Below are positions 33,495 through 42,986 of a DNA stretch of 64,000 nt, one piece after another. A program made the position numbers and the translations under genes. The notes beneath the pieces were generated by a model. It did not search any database. It saw only the letters and a program-made list of their open reading frames with translations, and was not told where the DNA came from. The DNA is from CAZAPO01 sp044841755 (GTDB taxonomy: Bacteria > Bacteroidota > Bacteroidia > Flavobacteriales > Flavobacteriaceae), in NCBI GenBank assembly GCA_044841755.1, contig JAXOFM010000001.1, forward strand, positions 930,001 to 994,000. The letters are read 5' to 3'. Numbering within the stretch: the first letter of the stretch is position 1; every line of letters begins with the position of its first letter.

Positions 33495-33527
33495 AAAAAA
33501 ACCGTGACTTTTTGGTCACGGTTTTTT
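33495..33527. terminator. Bidirectional terminator between the spondin gene and tsf
   Basis: ACCGTGAC (33501-33508) and GTCACGGT (33515-33522) with flanking A and T runs form a hairpin working in both directions, for the spondin gene (plus) and tsf (minus). Confidence 0.85.
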
Positions 33528-33545
33528 ATTTATATAAGATATTTA

Positions 33546-34367
33546 TTATCCTAATGCAACACGCTCAAAAGCTGTTACAGCAACATCACCATACGATTTT
33601 ACGTAATCAGCAACACTTACTTTACTGTCTTTGATAAATGCTTGGTTTACTAAGGTATTATCCTTGAAGAAACGTTTAAGTTTACCTTTAGCAATGTTAT
33701 CTAGCATAGCTTCAGGTTTACCCTCAGCACGTAATTGATCTTTAGCAATCTCGATTTCTTTTTCGATTACTGAAGCATCAACACCTTCTTCGTTTAAAGC
33801 AATTGGGTTCATTGCTGCAGCTTGCATAGCAACATCTTTAGCAGCAACCTCAGCACCATCTACATTAGCAGAAAGACCTACTAAAGTAGCAATCTTGTTT
33901 CCAGCGTGAATATAAGATCCTACAAAAGGAGCTTCTAATCTAACAAATGCATTGATGTCTAGTTTTTCACCAATTACACCAGTTTGCTCAATTAATTTTT
34001 CAGCAACTGAAATACCATTGAAATCTGCGGCTAAAAACTCTTCTTTAGTAGCATGATTTAATGCAACCTCAGCTAATTCATGAGCTAAGTTTACAAAGCT
34101 TTCGTTTTTACCAACGAAGTCAGTTTCACAACCTAAAACTATTGAAACACCAACAGTTTTATCTGCACTTACTTTAGCGATAGCTGCACCTTCGGTAGAT
34201 TCTCTGTCAGCTCTTTTAGCAGCAACTTTTTGTCCTTTTTTACGAAGAATCTCAATTGCTGTATCAAAATCACCTTCAGCTTCAACTAAAGCTTTTTTGC
34301 AGTCCATCATTCCAGCTCCAGTAGCTTTTCTTAATCTATTTACCTCTGCGGCTGTTATTTTTGTCAT
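33546..34367 (-). CDS. tsf: Elongation factor Ts
   Basis: This 273-residue nucleotide exchange factor for EF-Tu has the N-terminal UBA-like part ITAAEVNRLRKATGAGMMDCKKAL (family pattern VK-LR--TGAGMMDCK-AL). Next is the EF-Tu-contact block VLGCETDFVGKNESF, then the dimerisation and C-terminal modules to residue 273. It is 29 bp after rpsB on the same strand, the classical rpsB-tsf pair. Confidence 0.97.
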   Translation of the reverse strand: MTKITAAEVNRLRKATGAGMMDCKKALVEAEGDFDTAIEILRKKGQKVAAKRADRESTEGAAIAKVSADKTVGVSIVLGCETDFVGKNESFVNLAHELAEVALNHATKEEFLAADFNGISVAEKLIEQTGVIGEKLDINAFVRLEAPFVGSYIHAGNKIATLVGLSANVDGAEVAAKDVAMQAAAMNPIALNEEGVDASVIEKEIEIAKDQLRAEGKPEAMLDNIAKGKLKRFFKDNTLVNQAFIKDSKVSVADYVKSYGDVAVTAFERVALG

Positions 34368-34396
34368 AATTTCTATGCGTTGTTTTTTTGTAAAAT

Positions 34397-35182
34397 TTAT
34401 TCTTCTTCTTGAGTAGCAACAGGAGTAGCTTCAACTTGAGCTTCTGCTTTTGGTGCTTCTACAGCTGCACCCTCAGACTTAGCTTCTTTTTCAGCTTTTC
34501 TATCTGCAAGTCCTTTTCCTACTGCTTCACTAACACGTGTTAAAATAGTATTAATCGATTTTGAAGCATCGTCGTTTGCTGGTATAACATAATCAACTTG
34601 ACGAGGGTCAGAGTTGGTATCAACCATTGCAAAGATTGGAATGTTTAATTTTTGTGCTTCTTTAATCGCGATATGCTCACGTTTAATATCAACTACAAAC
34701 AAAGCTCCTGGAAGACGTGTCATATCAGAAATAGAACCTAAGTTCTTTTCTAACTTTGCTCTTAAACGGTCAACTTGAAGACGCTCTTTCTTTGAAAGTG
34801 TATTGAAAGTTCCGTCTTTTTTCATTCTATCAATAGAAGCCATTTTCTTAACAGCTTTTCTAATAGTAACGAAGTTGGTTAACATACCTCCTGGCCATCT
34901 TTCAGTAATGTAAGGCATGTTTACATTTCCTGCTTTTTCAGCAACAATGTCTTTTGCTTGTTTTTTGGTAGCTACGAATAATATTTTTCTACCTGACGCT
35001 GCTATCTTGCTTAGTGCTGTGCAAGCTTCATCTAATTTTGCAGCAGTCTTATAAAGATTAATAATATGGATACCATTACGCTCCATATATATGTAAGGAG
35101 CCATGTTTGGATCCCACTTTCTGGTTAAGTGCCCAAAGTGAACACCACCATCTAATAATTCTTTTACTTCTACTTTTGCCAT
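34397..35182 (-). CDS. rpsB: 30S ribosomal protein S2
   Basis: This is a 261-residue small-subunit protein. The start at 35182 (MAKVEVKELLDGGVHFGH) is chosen because it matches the family's N-terminus. An in-frame ATG at 35215 would add 11 unrelated residues. Conserved blocks: HFGHLTRKWDPNM, LFVATKKQAKDIV, ERWPGGMLTNF and DTNSDPRQVDYVIPANDDA. The C-terminal tail after 230 is Ala/Glu-rich (EAPKAEAQVEATPVATQEEE), as often in this phylum. It is upstream of tsf and downstream of rpsI. Confidence 0.97.
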   Translation of the reverse strand: MAKVEVKELLDGGVHFGHLTRKWDPNMAPYIYMERNGIHIINLYKTAAKLDEACTALSKIAASGRKILFVATKKQAKDIVAEKAGNVNMPYITERWPGGMLTNFVTIRKAVKKMASIDRMKKDGTFNTLSKKERLQVDRLRAKLEKNLGSISDMTRLPGALFVVDIKREHIAIKEAQKLNIPIFAMVDTNSDPRQVDYVIPANDDASKSINTILTRVSEAVGKGLADRKAEKEAKSEGAAVEAPKAEAQVEATPVATQEEE

Positions 35183-35319
35183 TTTGTAATAGTTTACGTT
35201 CTGTTGAATTAGCAATGATTAAGTGGTCATTTTAATTCGCCTTAACCATTTAGATGCTAAACTAAATCCTGATTCTTTTGATCATGGACAACAAAAACTG
35301 GTTTAAATTTCTTTTAATA

Positions 35320-35706
35320 TTAACGTTTAGAGAACTGGAATTTCTTACGAGCTTTCTTCTGACCGAATTTCTTACGCTCTACCATTCTTGGGTCTCTTGT
35401 TAATAATCCTTCAGGTTTTAAGATGCCTCTGTTTTCTTCATTTAACTCGCACATAGCACGAGAAAGAGCTAAACGTACAGCTTCAGCTTGACCTGTAGCA
35501 CCACCTCCATATACATTTACTTTAATATCAAAGTTACCTTCGTTGTTAGTCATTGCTAACGGTTGATTAACCTTGTACTGTAAAGTAGCAGTTGGGAAGT
35601 ACGTGTTTACATCTTTTTTGTTCACAGTGATGTTTCCTTTTCCTTCTGAAACATACACACGTGCAACAGCCGTTTTTCTACGACCAATCTTGTGAATTAC
35701 TTCCAT
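35320..35706 (-). CDS. rpsI: 30S ribosomal protein S9
   Basis: This is a 128-residue S9. It begins MEVIHKIGRRKTAVARVYV, has the block VYGGGATGQAEAVRLALSRA, and ends in the basic tail KKFGQKKARKKFQFSKR whose last Arg reaches the P-site tRNA. The ATG overlaps the rplM stop by one base, so the two are translationally coupled. The gap of 137 bp to rpsB has no gene. Confidence 0.98.
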   Translation of the reverse strand: MEVIHKIGRRKTAVARVYVSEGKGNITVNKKDVNTYFPTATLQYKVNQPLAMTNNEGNFDIKVNVYGGGATGQAEAVRLALSRAMCELNEENRGILKPEGLLTRDPRMVERKKFGQKKARKKFQFSKR

Positions 35707-36161
35707 TAGTTAACGTCGTTTAAGTTAATTGTTTTTGGTTTTTGAGCTTCATGACCGTGCTCTGCTCCAATAACAACTTTTAGATTACGAAATAGGTCTG
35801 CTCCTAATTTGTTTTTAGGTAACATTCCTTTAACTGATTTTTCTACTAATCTTGCCGGATCTTTGTCAAACATTTCATTAGCAGATAAAGTTCTTTGACC
35901 ACCTGGATAACCTGTATGACGAACATATGTTTTGTCTGTCCATTTGTTTCCAGTTAAGTTGATTTTTTCTGCGTTGATAACAATTACGTTATCTCCACAA
36001 TCAACGTGCGGTGTAAAGCTAGGTTTGTGCTTACCTCTTAAAAGTATTGCCACTCTAGAAGCAAGACGCCCTAACGTTTGTCCTTCAGCATCAACCAAAA
36101 CCCACTCCTTGTTTACAGTAGCTTTGTTAGCTGATTTTGTTTTGTAGCTTAATGTGTCCAC
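35706..36161 (-). CDS. rplM: 50S ribosomal protein L13
   Basis: This is a 151-residue L13 starting at GTG 36161 (first residues after the start: DTLSYKTKSANKATVNKEW). The reading frame extends to an ATG at 36197, but those 12 residues (REECLIFNLIS) do not belong to L13, and the GTG gives the expected length. Blocks: DAEGQTLGRLASRVA, HVDCGDNVIVINAEK and HTGYPGGQRTLSANEM. A good -33/-7 promoter lies 47-76 bp upstream of the GTG. Confidence 0.95.
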   Translation of the reverse strand: MDTLSYKTKSANKATVNKEWVLVDAEGQTLGRLASRVAILLRGKHKPSFTPHVDCGDNVIVINAEKINLTGNKWTDKTYVRHTGYPGGQRTLSANEMFDKDPARLVEKSVKGMLPKNKLGADLFRNLKVVIGAEHGHEAQKPKTINLNDVN

Positions 36162-36207
36162 ACTAATTAAATTAAAAATTAAACATTCCTCTCTCAAAAA
36201 GAGTTTG

Positions 36208-36237
36208 CAAATTTACAATTATAAATTTGATTAGCAA
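36208..36237 (-). promoter_or_regulatory. Promoter of rplM-rpsI
   Basis: On the minus strand TTG (36235-36237), a 19-bp spacer and TAAATTTG (36208-36215) match the phylum consensus well. The leader to the GTG start is about 40 nt. Confidence 0.6.
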
Positions 36238-36441
36238 GCACTAAGGAGTGTTTATTTTTATAGGGAGTACGAGCTGATTTATAATGAGTTATCCTTATTA
36301 TAAATGTTCAACTTTTCTTAAATGGAAAATGGGTTTAAACTAAGTTCTTTAAATTTAGTTATTAAGGAATAGTTTCACTTCCTAATGATAAAGGAAAATA
36401 TACTTTTTTATTAAAGGCAACTTATAGATTTGTTTTCCAAT

Positions 36442-37386
36442 CTAATCAAGAATTCTAGGAAGTTTCCCTTGCTTATATTTCTTTCCAAATCCTGAATTGT
36501 TAGGAGTATATGGTTCAACAAAATCTAAATTCAAATTATCTGGAATTTCTTTATCTAGAGCCCAATAAATTCCGTTAAGTGCTAATTGACGCATATTTTG
36601 ATTTTTCCAATCGAACGGATGCCCCAATGTTGTAAAAAACACTTTAGAATTACCTTTTTTACCATCGTAAGATTTCGTCCAAGCTACTGGATTGGTGAGC
36701 GGAAATTTGTCAAGCCTATTGTTTTGTTCGTGACCAGATTTTAAAGAAGTTCCTTCTAAAAAAGGATCACTATCACCATATAATTTCCAGTCTCCACCAT
36801 CGACATGATATAACCATGAATAAGCTTCAAAAGGAGCTACATTTTTTGCAACAGGATGGTTTTTATTGGTTATAGTAACCTTGGTTAATGGATGTTGTCC
36901 ATCATCAAAATGTCCATGATGAGTAATCCATTGTTGGCCAAACACTTCGGTTGGCCACTCGTTGTTTAAATGAGTTTTTGTGGAATCTTTTTTGTATAAA
37001 AATGCATGTGTTGTGGTTCTAAATCCAACCATAGGTTTTCCAGATTCGGCATAGTTTATAATGTATTTTAACTGCTGATCTGGAAGTGCTCTAAAGCGTG
37101 TGAACATTACCATTAAATCTGCGGTTTCTAAAGCTTCTAAGCCTTCTATATGATCTGAACGATTTGGATCTATAAATCCAAGAGAGTCTAAAGAATAACA
37201 TAGCGTTACTTTTGCATTAAGTTCTCGTTTTAAAATTTGAGCCAACATTGGCATTGATTCTTCTGATCGATATTCTTCATCACCAATAACAAAAACAATA
37301 TGAGGTTGATACGTTTCTTTGGTTACACATGAAAGTAAAAGCACCAATACGACCGTACTTAGGAACTTGTATAATAATTTCATCAT
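36442..37386 (-). CDS. ThuA-like domain lipoprotein
   Basis: This 314-residue exported lipoprotein has a signal ending in LLLSC. The ThuA-like (trehalose utilisation, glutamine-amidotransferase-like) domain covers about 28-275. PHIVFVIGDEEYRSEESMPML starts it (GDEEY block), then MVMFTRFRALPDQQL, GFRTTTHAFLY, FGQQWITHHGH and FFTTLGHPFDW. In related clusters ThuA proteins act in sugar catabolism, with oxidation at C3 of glycosides. It is 4 bp downstream of the large cytochrome fusion gene, which also points to sugar or polyol oxidation. Substrate unknown. Confidence 0.85.
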   Translation of the reverse strand: MMKLLYKFLSTVVLVLLLSCVTKETYQPHIVFVIGDEEYRSEESMPMLAQILKRELNAKVTLCYSLDSLGFIDPNRSDHIEGLEALETADLMVMFTRFRALPDQQLKYIINYAESGKPMVGFRTTTHAFLYKKDSTKTHLNNEWPTEVFGQQWITHHGHFDDGQHPLTKVTITNKNHPVAKNVAPFEAYSWLYHVDGGDWKLYGDSDPFLEGTSLKSGHEQNNRLDKFPLTNPVAWTKSYDGKKGNSKVFFTTLGHPFDWKNQNMRQLALNGIYWALDKEIPDNLNLDFVEPYTPNNSGFGKKYKQGKLPRILD

Positions 37387-37390
37387 TGTT

Positions 37391-40300
37391 TTAATTTAAT
37401 TCTTGAGGTGAATAAAACCCTTTTTTATCAGCAATTTTGTCACGTAATTTTTTTACATCTTCTTTTAAAATTGGAGCTCCTTTGTTACCAAAAGCATTTT
37501 TAATATATGTTAGAACGGCAGCCATCTCATCATCATTTAACATGCCTTCAAAAGGGGTCATAGGTACTTGACCAGGATAATCTTTTCCTAAAACAGTTAT
37601 AGGTCCTTGCAGCCCTTTTAAAGTAAGTTTAATTAGGCGTTCATCGTCGTCTAAAACCCATTCGCTATTTGCTAATGGCGGAAAACCAGAAGCAGGTAAT
37701 CCTTTTCCATCTATTTGATGGCAGGTACTGCAGAAACCTTCTTTCTCATAGATAGATTTACCGTGGCGATATGTCTCTCTTAATTCTTCCGCTAAATGTT
37801 CTGGGAATACTTCTTTTACTTCAGGAGTTATTTCTAAAGTCCCAGTAAGTCTATGTTGAGCAGATAAAAAAGTGTTTAACATCCAATCATCTAGCTCATG
37901 TTGCGCTGCAATATCCAAAATAGATTGTCCCGTTTCGGTTGGTAACCAGGATGCAGTTACAATGGCTTCAAGACGTACTCTACCATGAACATCATTTGCC
38001 GCATTCTGTAATAATTCGTTTTGATTTTTTAGTAAATGACCGTTGTACCTAAGTGCTCTTACAGCGGCAGCTCTTACTCTAAAATCTTGAGCATTTAAAG
38101 TGGCAGACAGTATGGATTCATCAATAGCATTTAATCCCCAAGAAACCCAAAGAGCTTCGAGCAAGTATCGCTCATAGTTTTCATTGGTACTGTCAAGTTT
38201 TTCGACCCAAGTTTGTAGTGCATTAATCACTTCTTCAGGATTCTTTCCTCTTAATACACGTTTTGCTCTATAGCGTGTTCTGTATTCAGGAAGTTTCAGC
38301 GTTTCTAAGGTTTCTTCAATGCTTAATTTTGTGAAATCAATACGTTCAACTAATGGTCTACTAGGATAGGTCACTCTATAAATTCTTCCATGTGCATGAT
38401 CTCTAAACGGATCTCTCGCATTGTGCTGCATGTGGCCAATTAAAATATTGTGCCAATCGACAAAATATAGTGATCCATCTGGAGCAAACTCAAGATCTAC
38501 AGGTCTAAAATTGGTATCGTCACTCCATAAAAGGTCTTGTCTATGTGCAGTTTTATATCCTGTCCCTTCATCTTCAATTTGATGTTGTTTAATACCTAAA
38601 TAACCAATAGCATTACCTAAGAGTATATCTCCTTGAACTTCATCTGGAAAATGTCTGCTAGACACAAACTCTAAACCAGAGGTTGGTCGAACTTTGTCAG
38701 ATTCTGGAGCGAGATCTCTGGATTTAGGAGCAGATGTTCCATAAACATTTTTTATTTGAGAGGGCATCATCCACCTAATAGCTGGTCCTGAGGTTTCCAA
38801 AAAGAAGTCTTGTCCATAATCATCAAATGCAGTACCCCAAGGATTCGGAATAGCTATTTGAGCAACTCTTTCTAGATGTCTTCTTACGGCATTGAAGCGA
38901 AAAAAACCACCATTAGTTGCTCTGACCGGGCCATAAGTAGTTTCAATATTAGAATGTAAAAAGACGCCTTCTCCCATGTAAATAGCACCAGAAGGATCAG
39001 CACAAAACGCACTTATTACATGATGTGTGTCGTGATCATCAAAACCACTTAATATAATTTCCTTTGTATCAGCTTTATCATCACCATTGGTGTCTGAGAG
39101 CAAAATCAAATTGGTTCCTTGTGACACATAAACTCCTTCAGGTGCAAGTTCAAATCCTACAGGAATATGCAAATTGTCTGCCCAAATTTTGGAAACATCT
39201 CCTTTACCATCATTGTTGGTGTCTTCTATAATCAAGATCTTATCGTTTGGCTTACTATCACCAGGTTTATAGTGCGGATATGTTGGCATTACTGCAACCC
39301 AAAGCCTTCCTTTATTATCAAACGATATTTGAACTGGATTTGCCAGTTCCGGGAAATCAGTCTCTGAAGCAAAAAGCTCTAGCTTATAACCATCAGCAAC
39401 ATGAATTTTATCAATTGCATCTTGACCATAAAGATATTCTCCACCTCGACCATAGTCACCAGGTTGATAATTGGTTTCAACAGGCGGAAGCTTTGAAGTC
39501 TTGGCATCTGCTACTTTCAGGTCTTTTACAATGCCCTGAGCAGCATTCCAAATAGCAGTATCTCTAATTGCAGTTAGCTCTCTAATCTTTTTAAGCTCGA
39601 AAGGGTAGTTATCCGGTCCAAAAGGATCGTAACGTCTCCCAAAAACATGTACACCGTTGGGGATTTTAAAATCGTTATGCCACATCCAGTTTTTCTCTAA
39701 TACCGCATTGTGAACCAGCTCATGATGCTTTTTAGAATATTCTGTAATCCCAAATAATTGATCATTTATTGTTTTTGCTAAAAGCTGGTACCCTTTTTCA
39801 TTTAATTGTAAACCGTCAATAGTGAGTTGATCGTTATTGTCATCATACCACTTCTTTGAAGCTTCAAACAAATCAATAAATGCAACTTCATTTTCAAAGG
39901 CAACTTTGCTCATAATTTTTGTATAAGCATCAAGTTTTTTATTGGTTTCAATTCCCTTAGGCACGTCTAATTTATCAGAGATGTCTTCAATAGCGGTAGG
40001 AGCAACCAACACAAGTTCTGGAACAGATTTACCATTATATATTTGCGTCTTTGTATGATCTATAAAAGCCTGTAATTCTGATTCTATCAATTCAGGAATT
40101 GACATCATTTCAAATGCTTCATTAAACCCGAAAAAAGCTACAATAAGATCCGCTTTGTGCGTTGTTAACCACTCATCAGGATAGTTGAGGTGACCTTCAC
40201 TGTGAGAGTTCTTAGCATTTTCCGTTTGAAACTTTTCCGCGCCATCAAACGTCCAAGGTGTGTTTCTTCCAGAATGTGGTCTAAACCCAGGTGTATTGCC

Positions 40301-40528
40301 ACCATCTCCCATATTCCTTATGTATAGTGAACTATCTGGGTAGCGTAAATGTAAATCGGTCTCAAAAAAACCATAATTCATCATTCTGGACGGCAAATTG
40401 TTGCCAATTAAAATAATGTGTTGGTCTTTACTAATTTGAATTAGAGGAGTTTGGTTGATTGTACAACTACTTAAACCAAGTGAAAAAATAGCTGAAATTA
40501 AAAAATAGCGAAGGTTCATTAAAAGCAT
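37391..40528 (-). CDS. Multidomain lipoprotein: SGNH-like, PVC-type dehydrogenase propeller, HEAT repeats, cytochrome c
   Basis: This 1045-residue protein has a lipoprotein signal (LGLSSC; starting either at 40528 or at an in-frame ATG at 40519). Residues about 30-265 are SGNH-hydrolase-like (RNMGDGGNTPG, FFGFNEAF, DGLQLNEKGY). About 365-725 is the six-bladed propeller of PVC-type membrane-bound dehydrogenases (DNKGRLWVAVMPTYPHY, DLEFAPDGSLYFVDWHNILIG). About 745-900 has HEAT-like helices. About 935-1030 is a monohaem cytochrome c (CSTCH; axial Met in VPMTPF). The dehydrogenase would oxidise a sugar or alcohol and pass electrons to its own haem. The SGNH catalytic Ser and His are not evident. 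Confidence 0.85.
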   Translation of the reverse strand: MLLMNLRYFLISAIFSLGLSSCTINQTPLIQISKDQHIILIGNNLPSRMMNYGFFETDLHLRYPDSSLYIRNMGDGGNTPGFRPHSGRNTPWTFDGAEKFQTENAKNSHSEGHLNYPDEWLTTHKADLIVAFFGFNEAFEMMSIPELIESELQAFIDHTKTQIYNGKSVPELVLVAPTAIEDISDKLDVPKGIETNKKLDAYTKIMSKVAFENEVAFIDLFEASKKWYDDNNDQLTIDGLQLNEKGYQLLAKTINDQLFGITEYSKKHHELVHNAVLEKNWMWHNDFKIPNGVHVFGRRYDPFGPDNYPFELKKIRELTAIRDTAIWNAAQGIVKDLKVADAKTSKLPPVETNYQPGDYGRGGEYLYGQDAIDKIHVADGYKLELFASETDFPELANPVQISFDNKGRLWVAVMPTYPHYKPGDSKPNDKILIIEDTNNDGKGDVSKIWADNLHIPVGFELAPEGVYVSQGTNLILLSDTNGDDKADTKEIILSGFDDHDTHHVISAFCADPSGAIYMGEGVFLHSNIETTYGPVRATNGGFFRFNAVRRHLERVAQIAIPNPWGTAFDDYGQDFFLETSGPAIRWMMPSQIKNVYGTSAPKSRDLAPESDKVRPTSGLEFVSSRHFPDEVQGDILLGNAIGYLGIKQHQIEDEGTGYKTAHRQDLLWSDDTNFRPVDLEFAPDGSLYFVDWHNILIGHMQHNARDPFRDHAHGRIYRVTYPSRPLVERIDFTKLSIEETLETLKLPEYRTRYRAKRVLRGKNPEEVINALQTWVEKLDSTNENYERYLLEALWVSWGLNAIDESILSATLNAQDFRVRAAAVRALRYNGHLLKNQNELLQNAANDVHGRVRLEAIVTASWLPTETGQSILDIAAQHELDDWMLNTFLSAQHRLTGTLEITPEVKEVFPEHLAEELRETYRHGKSIYEKEGFCSTCHQIDGKGLPASGFPPLANSEWVLDDDERLIKLTLKGLQGPITVLGKDYPGQVPMTPFEGMLNDDEMAAVLTYIKNAFGNKGAPILKEDVKKLRDKIADKKGFYSPQELN

Positions 40529-40709
40529 TTTTGAATAACAAAATTGTAATTAAAGTTATTCTAATTTTGGAAGTTCACAAATTTCTGAGGTTAAAGGTAG
40601 CGAGGTAATATTTTTATAGCAGTTTTCTTTTGTTACCATTTTAATTATTTAAACAACACCTAATATTAGAAGTGTTTTAATGCGCTTTATAAATTATTGT
40701 AAATAGTAA

Positions 40710-41135
40710 TTATTTCGAATAGAAGGCATTTTTACCAATTACAAGGTTAATCAATAATCTAATTATGAAATATGTAATTAGTATAATGATAATAGGACCA
40801 AAACTGAATCTGAAATGTAAATCATCAAATGGCCAAAAAACCTTATCAATTAAGGGTCCTAATATTGATATATATAGTAGAAGCCAAATTCCAATAGCAA
40901 CTACTTCTATAATTAAACTTTTTTGACTCAAAATTTTCTGTAGAATCTTTTTTACAAGAATTACAACAATAAATAATGATAATATTGCAGTAATAGTAAA
41001 TAGAAGCCAATACCAAGGATGTTCTTCAAATGTAGAACCATTTCTACCAATATGTTCAAAATAATCATATACTGAATATATGACTACTAAAGTCATTAAA
41101 TAGGCTATTGGATATTTAAATAATTTTTTAATCAT
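40710..41135 (-). CDS. Membrane protein of unknown function
   Basis: This 141-residue protein has four hydrophobic segments (about 8-24, 40-65, 76-98 and 112-134) and few conserved-looking residues. I do not recognise a family. The gene is isolated: 181 bp without a gene on one side and 322 bp on the other. It starts a stretch (40.6-43.9 kb) of lower gene density. In that 322-bp gap (41136-41457) I see one strong inverted repeat (41165-41189) and otherwise plain AT-rich DNA. Confidence 0.65.
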   Translation of the reverse strand: MIKKLFKYPIAYLMTLVVIYSVYDYFEHIGRNGSTFEEHPWYWLLFTITAILSLFIVVILVKKILQKILSQKSLIIEVVAIGIWLLLYISILGPLIDKVFWPFDDLHFRFSFGPIIIILITYFIIRLLINLVIGKNAFYSK

Positions 41136-41164
41136 ATCTAATACTTACAATTATTCGTGTATAG

Positions 41165-41189
41165 TTAGTTGCTAGTCTCGCGCAACTAA
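41165..41189. repeat. Inverted repeat in the 322-bp gap 41136-41457
   Basis: TTAGTTGC (41165-41172) and GCAACTAA (41182-41189) are perfect arms, with the 9-nt loop TAGTCTCGC. There is no T tract, so a plain terminator is unlikely. It may be a REP-like or cassette-type element. Confidence 0.5.
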
Positions 41190-41457
41190 TTTACCAAAAG
41201 GAAACCGAACCTTAGTGAAATTGGAAGGATTTTCCGAGTAACAAAGCTCCTAGCAAGTTTATTATGCATGTTGTTCTTGATAGTTAATCTCTAAAGAAAG
41301 GAAAACTAAAATAGAGATCGATTTGTAACATTTTGAAATTGATCTAGGTTTCTAAAAATTAATTTAAATGAATAGAAACAGATTTAACACTAAATAACAC
41401 TAGTTAATTGTTCTAATCATTTTTTTATTTCAATTTTGAGAAAAATTAATACAACTC

Positions 41458-42012
41458 ATGAAGCAATATTCTACAATTTTTCTAATTTTTTTGTCTATCT
41501 GTTTTACTTATAGCAATGCTTTTTCACAACAGATGAAGCCTGTTCAAGTAGATTCACTAATTGTTACATCGATTAAAAATGATGTATGGATTCCTTTTAT
41601 GGAATCATATAGAGAGTTAGATGCAAAAAAACTTAAATCTATTCATTCTCCAGATATTATTAGAGTCTCAATAGGGATGAATAAGATAGAATCTGGCTCA
41701 GATTATCTCGATAATCTTGAAACTTTCTTTCAAAGAATTAAAAAAATGAATAGGCAGATGGATATTACATTTTCTATTGTCTCTTCGGCAACCACTGAGG
41801 ATAAGGTTTATCAAACAGGGTACTATGTTTTTAGCTCTAAAACAAAAGATGAAGAGCAATTTGTGCCAAGAGGTTTTTCTTCTTTTAATGTAATGCTAAC
41901 AAAGGATAAAGTTAGTGGAAGGTGGAAAATTTCACTAGATTCTGATAAGCAAGTCCAACTTACGTTAGAAGAGTTTATGAAGTCAGGAACAATTTATGAG
42001 TTAGATGAATAA
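41458..42012 (+). CDS. Secreted protein with an NTF2/SnoaL-like fold (probable)
   Basis: This 184-residue protein has a Sec signal peptide (about 1-24, ending AFSQ). The remainder resembles small NTF2-like (DUF4440/SnoaL type) proteins. There is an N-terminal helix with WIPFMESYRELDAKKLKSIHSP, then SDYLDNLETFFQRIKKM, then the antiparallel sheet VYQTGYYVFSS, FSSFNVMLTKDKVSGRWKISLDSD. These folds form small-molecule pockets and may be enzymes or binding proteins. No catalytic residue set can be named. It is monocistronic. Confidence 0.68.
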   Translation: MKQYSTIFLIFLSICFTYSNAFSQQMKPVQVDSLIVTSIKNDVWIPFMESYRELDAKKLKSIHSPDIIRVSIGMNKIESGSDYLDNLETFFQRIKKMNRQMDITFSIVSSATTEDKVYQTGYYVFSSKTKDEEQFVPRGFSSFNVMLTKDKVSGRWKISLDSDKQVQLTLEEFMKSGTIYELDE

Positions 42013-42205
42013 TTGGAGTTACTTTTTTTTGGTCTAATTGTTCAGGACGTTCTTGTGTATGACCTGATTAGGTATCATATTTAAGATGTCAAAATTGATG
42101 GAGTTATCGGGAAATAGTCAGATTTTCTCGTACCTTCCTTAAGGGGCTTCAACCAGCTTGGGATATATATGTTGATGCCGGTATGTTTAAATTAGAGTTA
42201 ATTTC

Positions 42206-42910
42206 TTATCCAGAATAGTTAGCAAAACTATCCATTATAGTTTTCCACCAAAGCCAGGAATCAGATCTGTACATAAGGACATGTTGAATAACAAGAAAGA
42301 CGAGAAAAGGAAGGTAAGTAATCTTCATTTCCTTTTTGTTTCTCTCTTTCCAAATAATTATTAAAAGTGTCAATTCTATGGCCGTGTAGGAATAGGTAAG
42401 GGCCTGATCAAAGTTAGAAGCAATTCCAAATGTAAATAAAAACATCCTAGCCAGAGCCGGCAATAAAGGACCAAAAATCGTGGCCACCATAAACCTTGAA
42501 TGCAGCATCAGTTTCTTTCGATAATACAATGCGAATGCATATAATAGGGCAAAGCTTAAAAGGGTGCACGAGTCAATAAAAGCAAGTTGATAAACTAAAT
42601 TAGGTGGATAATTTTCCTGTCCTTGAATCATCATCTTCATCATTATTACTCCACAGACAACAATAGTAGGAACTAATATTAATGAGGTCCAACCCAAGTA
42701 TCTATGAATTTTCAGCTTACCTTTTTGAAACAAATAAGGCTGAACAATAAGTAAAATCATCCATAAAGTAGCACTAATTCCATGAACATGATATGGGAGA
42801 GTGAAATCACTTAATCTGGTGAAATAGGTGGTGCTAAACCCTAATAATACTGCTACTAAACCTAAAGTTAAATAAAGATGTGCATATCGATAGAATTTTT
42901 TTCTAGCCAT
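42206..42910 (-). CDS. Polytopic membrane protein, unknown
   Basis: This 234-residue protein has about seven membrane segments (12-32, 45-62, 75-95, 107-128, 140-160, 168-185 and 198-212). Histidines lie near the membrane surface (RYAHLYLTLG, LPYHVHGISATLW, KIHRYLGWTS), which recalls haem-binding or DUF2306-type membrane proteins, though I cannot assign a family. The stop at 42206 overlaps a short open frame on the other strand. Neighbours give no clue. Confidence 0.72.
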   Translation of the reverse strand: MARKKFYRYAHLYLTLGLVAVLLGFSTTYFTRLSDFTLPYHVHGISATLWMILLIVQPYLFQKGKLKIHRYLGWTSLILVPTIVVCGVIMMKMMIQGQENYPPNLVYQLAFIDSCTLLSFALLYAFALYYRKKLMLHSRFMVATIFGPLLPALARMFLFTFGIASNFDQALTYSYTAIELTLLIIIWKERNKKEMKITYLPFLVFLVIQHVLMYRSDSWLWWKTIMDSFANYSG

Positions 42911-42986
42911 AATTTTCTTCTAAATCACACCAACGATTTTGCATAAAATGTGTTTTATTACATTGTGTACAATCTTGGTAATAGTT

